NCBI GenBank assembly: GCA_905216215.1
Contig: CAJMSZ010000006.1
Coordinates: forward strand, 1-64,000
Source of the DNA: an uncultured bacterium
Lineage (GTDB): Bacteria; Bacillota; Clostridia; Lachnospirales; Lachnospiraceae
DNA length: 64,000 nt
Direction of reading: 5' to 3'
Positions within the stretch are counted from its first letter, which is position 1. Each line of letters opens with the position of its first letter. The position numbers and the translations under genes are program-made. This document shows positions 1 through 6,127 of the stretch, piece by piece. Below the pieces are notes generated by a model. The model searched no databases. It was not told the origin of the DNA and saw only the letters and a program-made list of their open reading frames with translations.

Positions 1-21
1 TACACGACGCTCTTCCGATCT
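1..21. other. Illumina adapter remnant
   Basis: The first 21 bases match the 3' end of the Illumina TruSeq universal/read-1 adapter, which ends in GCTCTTCCGATCT. This is not genomic sequence. It marks an untrimmed contig end and explains why the first gene starts abruptly. The match is made from memory of the adapter sequence, but it is essentially exact. Confidence 0.97.
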
Positions 22-22
22 T

Positions 23-397
23 GGAGAGGTGGAGTTGTGGACAAAGGGGAAGATAAGAAAAATCCTAATACCGACAGATTTGATAGAGAAAAGTAAACCT
101 TATTTCGATAAAACGCCGGAAAACGAATGGTTGTTTCCAAACCGTTATGGACAGCAAATGTCCACACGTGGCGTTGCCGAGGCGGTCCATCGTTTATCTA
201 AGTACGGAATCCGCAAAGAGGTTTTACATCCACATTCTTTCCGACATTTATATGCGATTCAGTTTTTGAAAAATAACGGTAACATAGCGTTGCTTGCAGA
301 TTTGATGGGTCATGAAAGCGTTGATACGACGTCTATTTATTTAAGACTTTCAGCCCAAGAGCAGAAAAAACAGTTTGACGCTGCTATGAATTGGTAG
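23..397 (+). CDS. int: Tyrosine recombinase/phage integrase, C-terminal fragment
   Basis: This is the catalytic C-terminal part of a lambda-type tyrosine recombinase. Such enzymes integrate and excise phage DNA by strand exchange through a covalent phosphotyrosine. The frame is open up to the adapter junction, so the N-terminal arm and core-binding domains lie outside the window; an internal GTG at 29 is probably not the true start. Visible active-site motifs are H-S-F-R-H (the HxxR box), L-M-G-H-E (the second histidine) and the nucleophile in S-I-Y-L-R. It is probably the integrase of the prophage that follows, although here it points the same way as the early genes. The first catalytic arginine is in the missing part. 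Confidence 0.9.
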   Translation, partial: GEVELWTKGKIRKILIPTDLIEKSKPYFDKTPENEWLFPNRYGQQMSTRGVAEAVHRLSKYGIRKEVLHPHSFRHLYAIQFLKNNGNIALLADLMGHESVDTTSIYLRLSAQEQKKQFDAAMNW

Positions 398-404
398 GTG
401 AAAT

Positions 405-695
405 ATGAAACAGAAAGAAATTGAAATACAGGGATATTTTAAAAGGGCTTGTGATGGGAATGAATACATTTTATATAAGCAAGATGGTGAACTGTTTATC
501 ACAAGCGGCGTAAATATCTGGGACGATAAATTTGAACGCATCAAAAAGAGATATCTGCCACAGTTGAACGAGGCTCAGCAAATAGATATAGAAAAAATGG
601 CGAGTCGGCTGAGAGAAAATTATAAGTTTGAAGAAATAACAGTAGAAGTATTAAAAATTTTAACAGGACTTGTTGACAAACCTCTGTTGCTTTGA
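405..695 (+). CDS. Hypothetical protein, 96 aa
   Basis: The ATG lies 7 bases after the integrase stop, behind a TAGGTGAAAT ribosome binding site, so the two genes are probably co-transcribed. The protein is acidic and mixed, with no membrane segment. Its N-terminal half is rich in aromatic and beta-forming residues (IQGYFKRA, YILYKQDGELFIT) and its C-terminal half is helical. I do not recognise the family. The position next to int suggests a small lysogeny-module or excision-related protein, but nothing in the sequence proves this. No usual recombination directionality factor signature is seen. Confidence 0.6.
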   Translation: MKQKEIEIQGYFKRACDGNEYILYKQDGELFITSGVNIWDDKFERIKKRYLPQLNEAQQIDIEKMASRLRENYKFEEITVEVLKILTGLVDKPLLL

Positions 696-822
696 ATGAG
701 CTTTAATGCGTTCTCATAAGCAAGGTCTGTATCGATGAAAGTAACAAAGAAGACGCAGACATAAGCCTCTGTTAAACAGTATTTCATCAATAAATTTTTA
801 AGTCAATATGGAGATGTAACAA

Positions 823-933
823 ATGAACCTAGGGATTGTCATTGGAATTATCATCGGAAAGATCATTTACGAGCTCTATAAGGCAAAAAATGACATCAAA
901 GAAATTGAAAACATGAAAAATGAAAGGATTTGA
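823..933 (+). CDS. Small single-pass membrane protein, 36 aa
   Basis: A good ribosome binding site (GGAGATG) sits about 6 bases before the ATG. The first 16 residues are almost all Ile, Gly, Val and Leu, forming one membrane helix. A charged tail rich in Lys, Glu and Asn follows. Phage early regions often carry such peptides. Its 3' end overlaps the 3' end of the convergent minus-strand gene by about 58 bases, so one of the two may not be expressed. No function can be assigned. Confidence 0.45.
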   Translation: MNLGIVIGIIIGKIIYELYKAKNDIKEIENMKNERI

Positions 934-1151
934 ACTGCAAGGTCGGAAAATACATTTCCAGTTTTAGGGATAATCGAAAAGATAATGCCTAAAGGAAATG
1001 AAATAAAAAACTCTCTTTTAACGGAATTGAAATATTTTGGTGAGAATTTGTGAGAATCACTGTATTGTTTTCTGGAAAAAAAGTTTTTTAAAACATCATA
1101 TATAAATGATGCAATCAAACTAATGATTATGGCAAAAATTGTATCTTTCAT
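876..1151 (-). CDS. Small membrane protein on the minus strand, 91 aa
   Basis: On the minus strand an AAAGGAAG ribosome binding site lies 5 bases before the ATG. The protein starts with a hydrophobic helix (residues 4-17). A Ser/Lys-rich segment with FFSRKQYSDS follows, and then two hydrophobic stretches towards the C-terminus (about 50-65 and 70-91). That pattern fits a small membrane protein. It is the only plausible minus-strand gene in the early prophage region, so it could be expressed from the lysogen, like superinfection-exclusion membrane proteins. This role is inference only. It overlaps the 36-aa plus-strand gene. Confidence 0.5.
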   Translation of the reverse strand: MKDTIFAIIISLIASFIYDVLKNFFSRKQYSDSHKFSPKYFNSVKREFFISFPLGIIFSIIPKTGNVFSDLAVQILSFFMFSISLMSFFAL

Positions 1152-1232
1152 ATAAGCTTCCTTTCATCATTTGATAGGAAGATTATACCATAACAAAATA
1201 TATCAAGTAAATAAAGAAAGGCAGGTGAAAGC

Positions 1233-1469
1233 ATGTATGAACGGATTTTAGAAGCACACCGAGCATATTTAGATGAAAAGCAAAGAAAGGAAGCTTTGGA
1301 AAAAGAGTTGAAAGAACTTGGCAATGCGATTCTGGAAGAAAGAACCACTGAGAAAACTGATAACTACATTGCTTTGCAGAAAGAAATTGACATGGCAGAC
1401 AGAGAAGTGAATTATTGGGCGCGTAGAGTAGCCGACAGAATCACAGAATATTACAGAGAGGAGAATTAG
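1233..1469 (+). CDS. Hypothetical coiled-coil phage protein, 78 aa
   Basis: A GGCAGGTGAAAGC ribosome binding site precedes the ATG, and the gene ends 2 bases before the next start. The protein is highly charged (Lys/Glu/Arg) with heptad spacing of Leu, Ile and Ala over residues 1-45, so a coiled coil is likely. The C-terminal third has aromatic residues (NYWARRV, ITEYYREEN). It is conserved in style with small early proteins of Firmicute siphophages, but I cannot name the family. It forms a tight pair with the DNA-binding protein that follows. Confidence 0.6.
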   Translation: MYERILEAHRAYLDEKQRKEALEKELKELGNAILEERTTEKTDNYIALQKEIDMADREVNYWARRVADRITEYYREEN

Positions 1470-1471
1470 CA

Positions 1472-1750
1472 ATGAGAATTTTAACCGAAGTCAGGGGCAC
1501 ACCTTTTGTATCAAAGACAGTTTTAGCAAATCAGATTGGAGTGTCCACAAAGACCGTGGATAACCGTGCAAGAGAGATGAAGAATTCTGGAAGATACCCA
1601 GAACCAACCATTATCAAGGATGGAGGACTTGTCCTGATCAATTACCTCGCATTTATTGATTACATCGAAAAACGGGAACGTATCCAGAATGGAATTAAAG
1701 TAGAAAGTTTTGACCCGAAAGAAATGGCCAGAGCTATGGGATGGTACTAG
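1472..1750 (+). CDS. Helix-turn-helix phage regulator, 92 aa
   Basis: This is a small DNA-binding protein. Residues 12-40 (FVSKTVLANQIGVSTKTV and following) form a helix-turn-helix with the usual turn glycine and a recognition helix containing STKTVDNR. A short beta segment with PTIIKDGGLVLINYLAF follows, resembling the wing of excisionase/MerR-like small proteins. The start follows a GAGAGGAG ribosome binding site. It could be an excisionase or an early repressor/activator; no classic CI repressor is present in this region. The 18-bp palindrome about 80 bases downstream is a candidate binding site, but that link is inference. Confidence 0.6.
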   Translation: MRILTEVRGTPFVSKTVLANQIGVSTKTVDNRAREMKNSGRYPEPTIIKDGGLVLINYLAFIDYIEKRERIQNGIKVESFDPKEMARAMGWY

Positions 1751-1759
1751 GAGGTGAGC

Positions 1760-1840
1760 ATGACAAAAGAACATGAACGAATACTCGCCTGCGACAAACA
1801 CAGTCAGAAGCGCGAGGCAGAAAGAGTAGATACTGCCTAG
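1760..1840 (+). CDS. Very small hydrophilic ORF, 26 aa
   Basis: It has an almost perfect AGGAGGTGAGC ribosome binding site directly before the ATG and begins 9 bases after the previous stop. The 26-residue product is charged (His, Lys, Glu, Arg) with one Cys and no hydrophobic segment. Its stop codon is the TAG in the centre of an 18-bp perfect palindrome. The strong translation signal argues for a real peptide or a translation-coupled leader; the product itself is not recognisable. Confidence 0.4.
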   Translation: MTKEHERILACDKHSQKREAERVDTA

Positions 1841-1847
1841 GCAGTAT
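1830..1847. repeat. Perfect 18-bp palindrome
   Basis: ATACTGCCTAGGCAGTAT is a perfect inverted repeat with no spacer. Such a compact symmetric site is more typical of a dimeric repressor operator than of a terminator, and no T-run follows. It sits between the HTH gene and the membrane-protein gene and contains the stop codon of the 26-aa ORF. Confidence 0.7.
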
Positions 1848-1870
1848 TAGGTTGGACAAGCTATAGGAGA

Positions 1871-2401
1871 ATGAGAGAAATGTCAAAAATGAAATTTAGA
1901 AAACGCAGGAAGAAAGACATGTACGAAGTCCTCTCGGAGGTGGCAGCAGTCTGCATTGGAATTGGAATCCTGCAATTAGCAGGAGCAGAAGGAACGATAA
2001 AGGCAGCAGGAACAGAGCCTATGGTTTATTTGCAGGTAATTTTCGGACTGGCAGAAGTGGTTCTTGGATGTTTAAATTATCGGTTCTTCCGGGGAATGCA
2101 CATTAAAGCAAGAAGAGAAAACAGAAGAAAAGAGAGAGAAATGGAAAAACGCGCCCGGGAGCGGGAACTCCAAGAGGGCGCGAACACAAAAACTACTTCC
2201 ATATTATCTCAGACAGGAGGCAATATGTCAATTAAAAAGGGAGAAAATCTGATTAAAATCGTACGTTATTCCAAATTAATTGTATTTCGGGATGGAGTAG
2301 AGAGTAATATGCAATGCATGAAAGGGAGCACAGAGGAAGTGAGAGAACGTGCAGAACAGGTTGCAAAAGAAAATGGCTGTGAAGTAGTAGCTATTATATA
2401 A
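1871..2401 (+). CDS. Phage membrane protein with an in-frame internal start
   Basis: The 176-aa frame has a basic N-terminus (KMKFRKRRKKD) and two hydrophobic segments (about residues 22-42 and 52-72). A very long Arg/Glu/Lys helix follows (about 75-108). At residue 119 (base 2225) an ATG lies behind a strong ACAGGAGG site. From there a 58-aa soluble domain could be made separately, containing KIVRYSKLIVFRDG and ending GCEVVAII. So this may be one membrane-anchored protein or two in-frame products. No family is recognised. The gene is followed by 158 bases with hairpins before the rep gene. Confidence 0.55.
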   Translation: MREMSKMKFRKRRKKDMYEVLSEVAAVCIGIGILQLAGAEGTIKAAGTEPMVYLQVIFGLAEVVLGCLNYRFFRGMHIKARRENRRKEREMEKRARERELQEGANTKTTSILSQTGGNMSIKKGENLIKIVRYSKLIVFRDGVESNMQCMKGSTEEVRERAEQVAKENGCEVVAII

Positions 2402-2441
2402 AAGAAAAAGCCGACGCATACACGACGTCAGCAATTTCGGG

Positions 2442-2521
2442 AAGTGATATAAAATCTACAAATTTATTATACTTCCGTGAACCGAAAAAGTCAAGAAAAA
2501 TGGGGCTTCCATGAGCCCCAT
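2442..2521. promoter_or_regulatory. Intergenic hairpins upstream of rep, one terminator-like on the minus strand
   Basis: Two hairpins occupy this gap. One pairs GGAAGT near 2440 with ACTTCC near 2471. The other is an 8-bp perfect stem (ATGGGGCT at 2500-2507 with AGCCCCAT at 2514-2521 and a 6-base loop). Read on the minus strand, the second stem is followed by TTTTTCTTGAC, so it looks like an intrinsic terminator for antisense transcription. On the plus strand it is a leader hairpin for the rep gene. Confidence 0.5.
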
Positions 2522-2559
2522 GCAGACTTGATAAAGATATTAAGGATAGGGTACGGATA

Positions 2560-3327
2560 ATGAATAAAAAAATAAAATATAAATTCCGGAAAGGACAGAT
2601 TATCGAGATAGAGGAGTACCACGATGGGAATTATGGCGGTCCCGGAAAGCGGAGGCAAAAACGAAAAAAGCCAACCAAGGAAGAAATGCAGAAAGTGAAT
2701 GCCTCGAACAAGGCAAAGAGATGCAGGCATCGTTTACTGGAATACTTTTCGGAGGGAGATATATTTGCCACATGGACCTACGAGGTACAGAACAGACCAC
2801 CGGACATGGAGACTGCAAAAGCAGATTTCAAGAAAGCGATAGACGCGGTCAGAAAGGAATACAAAAAACAGGGAAAGGAACTATTCTGGATACGCAATAT
2901 TGAATGCGGCACCAAGGGAGCGTGGCATATCCATCTTGTGATTAATGAGATAGGGAACACGGCCAGCATCATTCAAAAGGCATGGACAAAAGGTGGGACG
3001 TGGTCCATCCAGATAAAACACTCAAAGTATTACGGAGAGGACTTTGAAAAGCTTGCCAGTTACATGACAAAAGACCATCGGACAGTAGAAGCAAAAAAGG
3101 ACGGAGAACTAGGAAAACCTAGAATCCGTGAGGCAAGCTACAGCCTCAGCCGGAACATGCCGCTTCCGGAAGGGCAAGCGAAGAAGTTCCGAAGATGGAC
3201 GGAAGAACCCAAACCAAAGAAAGGGTATCACATTATAAAAATCCATGAAGGAATTAATCCGGTGACAGGATACAAGTACCGGAGATATACCATGATAAGA
3301 CTGGACAGGAGGCAGGGGAATGGTTGA
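2560..3327 (+). CDS. HUH-type rolling-circle replication initiator-like protein
   Basis: This 255-aa protein has the layout of replication-associated proteins of the ORF2/G2P type. The HUH metal-binding motif is W-H-I-H-L-V-I-N (about residue 127), followed by a tyrosine-bearing helix (K-L-A-S-Y-M-T-K) that would supply the nicking nucleophile. HUH enzymes nick one strand at an origin and stay bound to the 5' end. The N-terminus is very basic (GKRRQKRKKPTKEE). In this phage it probably starts or assists replication; no helicase loader or DnaD-like gene is seen nearby. The stop overlaps the start of the next gene by 8 bases, which indicates an operon. The origin was not located. Confidence 0.8.
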   Translation: MNKKIKYKFRKGQIIEIEEYHDGNYGGPGKRRQKRKKPTKEEMQKVNASNKAKRCRHRLLEYFSEGDIFATWTYEVQNRPPDMETAKADFKKAIDAVRKEYKKQGKELFWIRNIECGTKGAWHIHLVINEIGNTASIIQKAWTKGGTWSIQIKHSKYYGEDFEKLASYMTKDHRTVEAKKDGELGKPRIREASYSLSRNMPLPEGQAKKFRRWTEEPKPKKGYHIIKIHEGINPVTGYKYRRYTMIRLDRRQGNG

Positions 3328-3757
3328 AGTACATCTGTACATAGAAGTTGATAGCACTGCCGTAAGGGTATCAAATAAATGGTTCGGGTATGTTCTGGAA
3401 TGCAGTGTCCACGGAGAACCAAAGACAAGAGAAGGGTTTGGAGAGATAGAAGGAACATATCATAAAGCAGTCCTAACCGCAATGGTACACGGAATCGAAA
3501 GAATCAATCGGAGCTGCGAGGTGCACATTCACACAGAGAATACCTATATTTTGCAGATGATAGAAAAGAACTTGGAACAGTGGGCGGTGCGCGACTTTAT
3601 GACAACCAAGGGAAAGCCGGTAGCAAATGAAGAAGAATGGAGAGAACTCTGGAGTCTGTCCCAAAAGCAATTGATTCTGACAGAGCCGGGAAAACACATC
3701 TATTCCGGATGGCTGCAGGCAGAAATGGCAAAACGAAAGGAGCAGAAAAGTGGCTAA
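3320..3757 (+). CDS. RNase H-fold phage protein with altered active site
   Basis: The N-terminal half follows the RNase H fold: a first strand (HLYIEVDSTAV), a second strand (GYVLECSV), a helix (TYHKAVLTAMVHGIERI) and a strand ending VHIHTENTYIL. In canonical RNase HI the catalytic residues are Asp, Glu, Asp, Asp. Here the TDS-like motif reads H-T-E-N, and the usual helix Glu position appears to be replaced. Activity may therefore be altered, or the protein may only bind nucleic acid. It overlaps both neighbours by 8 bases. A role in removing primers or processing Rep-initiated intermediates is a reasonable inference. Confidence 0.65.
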   Translation: MVEVHLYIEVDSTAVRVSNKWFGYVLECSVHGEPKTREGFGEIEGTYHKAVLTAMVHGIERINRSCEVHIHTENTYILQMIEKNLEQWAVRDFMTTKGKPVANEEEWRELWSLSQKQLILTEPGKHIYSGWLQAEMAKRKEQKSG

Positions 3758-4043
3758 AAGATTATGGAGCATTTTTACCGATGATATGGACCATTGTATA
3801 TACACGGGAGAGTATGGAGTGGAAAGACACCACATTTTCTCACATACATCAAACGAAAGAAAAAAATGTGAGAAATACGGATTCGTAGTTCCGCTCAGAC
3901 CGGATTTACACCCAAATGGTGTACGGAGAGGCAAAGAAGCTGGGAAGGTTGATAAAGACCTAAAAGAACGCTGCAAAGCTTATTATTTACAACACTACGG
4001 AACAGAAGAACAGTTCCGACAGGAGTTTTTTTATACGAGTTAA
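3750..4043 (+). CDS. Ref/HNH-like phage nuclease, 97 aa
   Basis: The likely start is a GTG inside the end of the preceding gene (the sequence GTGGCTAA serves both). The protein contains a Cys-x-x-T-G-x-x-G turn followed by E-R-H-H-I-F and later V-P-L-R-P-D-L-H-P. This is the layout of the beta-beta-alpha metal nuclease fold seen in phage P1 Ref-type RecA-dependent nucleases and HNH relatives. The tandem His of RHHIF and the later His of DLHP would bind the metal. Phage proteins of this size support recombination or end processing. It is part of the rep/RNase H operon. Confidence 0.7.
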   Translation: MAKRLWSIFTDDMDHCIYTGEYGVERHHIFSHTSNERKKCEKYGFVVPLRPDLHPNGVRRGKEAGKVDKDLKERCKAYYLQHYGTEEQFRQEFFYTS

Positions 4044-4115
4044 GGGGCAACCTTAACATAGATAGTATATCACACGAAACTAAGAAACAAGATTTCACTG
4101 CCTGGGAAACCAGGC
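4039..4115 (+). promoter_or_regulatory. Two hairpins ahead of the PcfK/AcrIIA9-like gene
   Basis: The first hairpin pairs GTTAAGG (4039-4045) with CCTTAAC (4051-4057) and includes the upstream stop codon. The second is a perfect 6-bp stem, GCCTGG/CCAGGC at 4100-4115, closed by a GAAA tetraloop, and it ends 18 bases before the next start codon. Neither is followed by a T-run, so they look like RNA processing or translation-control elements rather than terminators. Confidence 0.45.
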
Positions 4116-4132
4116 GGAGAAAGGAGCGGGAA

Positions 4133-4618
4133 ATGTTTGACAAATTTGGAGAATTTGATTCTTACGAGGAAATCAACGAATTAGCAGATAACCTTTTAAA
4201 CGAAGGGGATACAAAAAGTATTAGGGAACTTGCAGAGGAAAATGGAATAGGTGAAGAATATGCAGAAGCCTTTCTTCAGGGAGAACTTCCGGTGCTCTGC
4301 GACCAATTAACAGCAGCACTTGGAAAAATCGAAGTGGAGGCAGCAGAACTGAAGCCTAAAGAAATCATGGAAGATTGGGTAGAGTACTTACGGTGTCAGT
4401 GTATGGAGAATGATATCCTGACAAACCGGGTCAGAAAGAAAGGAAAGTCACTGAAAGGATGCATAGCAGCGCTTCTTAGCTGGTCCTTTAAGAATCAGCA
4501 GACGATAGATAAGGATATTATCAAGGCAGCAGGTGTATCGGCAGGCAAGGTTACGCTAGGCATTCCGGGCATGGGTAGAGCAAAGCAGCTTATCGTGGAG
4601 TATTATTTGGGAAAGTAG
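4133..4618 (+). CDS. PcfK-like protein, candidate AcrIIA9-family Cas9 inhibitor
   Basis: This is an acidic 161-aa helical protein with an AGGAGCGGG ribosome binding site. The N-terminus (FGEFDSYEEINELADNL) and the C-terminal part (KKGKSLKGCIAALL, then GVSAGKVTLGIPGMGRAK) match what I remember of Lachnospiraceae proteins filed under PcfK-like / Cas9 inhibitor AcrIIA9 family. AcrIIA9 was described as a type II-A anti-CRISPR that carries a PcfK-like domain. The next gene is PcfJ-like, and pcfJ and pcfK are also neighbours on conjugative plasmids, which supports the family assignment. Whether this protein blocks Cas9, or has the unknown PcfK role in replication or transfer, cannot be decided from sequence. 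Confidence 0.6.
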   Translation: MFDKFGEFDSYEEINELADNLLNEGDTKSIRELAEENGIGEEYAEAFLQGELPVLCDQLTAALGKIEVEAAELKPKEIMEDWVEYLRCQCMENDILTNRVRKKGKSLKGCIAALLSWSFKNQQTIDKDIIKAAGVSAGKVTLGIPGMGRAKQLIVEYYLGK

Positions 4619-4630
4619 GTGTAGGAATCA

Positions 4631-6118
4631 ATGAAGAAACCAAGTACGGAGGAATTGTTTGCTACCCTGCAAAACATTCCAAAGGATTTTAAAGAAGGCT
4701 GTATGGAGTTTGCAGCACCTGCACCGATATTTTACAAAAGACGAGGAAGATACGCAGACTGTAGGTGCGGGAAGTGTAACAAGGTCTATATAACAGAATC
4801 ACATCCTAAACGTGGTGAAGAAGCAATATGTCCGGTATGTGGCACAAAAGGACGCTACGAATGGATGAGATGTACAAGAGGACAGAGAGAATACTATACA
4901 GTAGTGCTGATTCAACGCAGGAAAGATCACAATCTAGTAACAAGACATTTTCGCTGTATCAATGAATACCAACAAGGGGAAATACAACGATTTTGTATTT
5001 CGGAAGAAACCAGATACTTTATGGATTTAGGAGATTTTTACAAGTTCAATCGTTACTACCAGGATGTGTGGGGAACGGAGCAAAGAGGAACCACGTATGC
5101 AGATTACCTTTATCCGGGATATGAGGAAGAAATTCAAAATTCCAATTTTAAATATTTTAATCAGGAATGCAAAGACGTTTTGGCGGAACTGAAAGCATAT
5201 TCGAGAAACCCGGCCTTGGAAATGTTTGAAAAGATGGGGTTAAAGAGGCTGAAAAATGAATTGGTGCTTAAAGAAGGTAGAAGCAAATACATAAACCGTA
5301 GAGGAAAGACCGCGAAAGCGCAATTAAGGCTAAAAGGGAAAGATAAAATTAATCGGCTGGTGCGTGAAAATGGAGGCCTTAGGATGCTATCCATGCTCCA
5401 ACTGGAAGAAAAGCAAAAAATAACACTAGATGAAAAACAAACAAAATGGCTTGATGAGCAATTAAACTTTTGGGATGAAGAAAAGAATATTAATTACATT
5501 CTACGATTCATGAGTTTTCAAAAAATGTTCAATCGGATGAAAAGATATGCCGAGGAAGATGGGGCAATAAGCGGGTATGAACAGCACGCGGTATTTTCGA
5601 GGTATACAGATTATCTAAAGATGCGCGAAGAACTGGGATACGACATGACAAATGAAATCTATTTGAATCCTAGAAATTTAAAAGAAAAACACGATCAGAT
5701 GGTAAAAGAACGTAATGCGAAGAAAGATACATTTTGGGAAGAAAAGATGAATCAGAAATATGCCAAGATAGCGGAAAATTACAAACGATTACATAAAAAA
5801 TATTTTTATGAAGATGGAGTATATGTAATCAGACCGGCAAAGGACGCAGCAGAGATTGTAAGGGAAGGAAGAACATTACATCATTGTGTAGGTGGAGAAA
5901 ATTATCTATCCAAACACAATCAGGGAAAATCATTCATTTTGTTTCTTCGAAAGAAAGATACTCAGGATATTCCGTATTACACGATAGAGATTAGAGATAA
6001 AGATATCATTCAGTGGTATGGAGTACGAGACACGAAACAAGATAAAAAAATCATTGATGAATGGCTGAAACAATATGCAGGGCAACTGAGTGAAAGGAAA
6101 ATGAAGAAAACAGCATAG
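4631..6118 (+). CDS. PcfJ-like protein with zinc ribbon
   Basis: This 495-aa protein starts 12 bases after the PcfK-like gene. Near the N-terminus (residues about 45-75) it has a four-cysteine zinc ribbon with spacing CRCGKC...CPVCG. The middle is long, basic and helical. The C-terminal region (about 400-485) holds the PcfJ hallmark L-H-H-C-V-G-G followed by a beta segment (KSFILFLRK) and YTIEIRDKDIIQWYG. PcfJ-like proteins are common on plasmids and phages; their function is unknown, though the Zn ribbon and basic middle suggest nucleic-acid binding. The gene forms an operon with the genes on both sides. Confidence 0.75.
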   Translation: MKKPSTEELFATLQNIPKDFKEGCMEFAAPAPIFYKRRGRYADCRCGKCNKVYITESHPKRGEEAICPVCGTKGRYEWMRCTRGQREYYTVVLIQRRKDHNLVTRHFRCINEYQQGEIQRFCISEETRYFMDLGDFYKFNRYYQDVWGTEQRGTTYADYLYPGYEEEIQNSNFKYFNQECKDVLAELKAYSRNPALEMFEKMGLKRLKNELVLKEGRSKYINRRGKTAKAQLRLKGKDKINRLVRENGGLRMLSMLQLEEKQKITLDEKQTKWLDEQLNFWDEEKNINYILRFMSFQKMFNRMKRYAEEDGAISGYEQHAVFSRYTDYLKMREELGYDMTNEIYLNPRNLKEKHDQMVKERNAKKDTFWEEKMNQKYAKIAENYKRLHKKYFYEDGVYVIRPAKDAAEIVREGRTLHHCVGGENYLSKHNQGKSFILFLRKKDTQDIPYYTIEIRDKDIIQWYGVRDTKQDKKIIDEWLKQYAGQLSERKMKKTA

Positions 6119-6127
6119 GAGAAGGAA

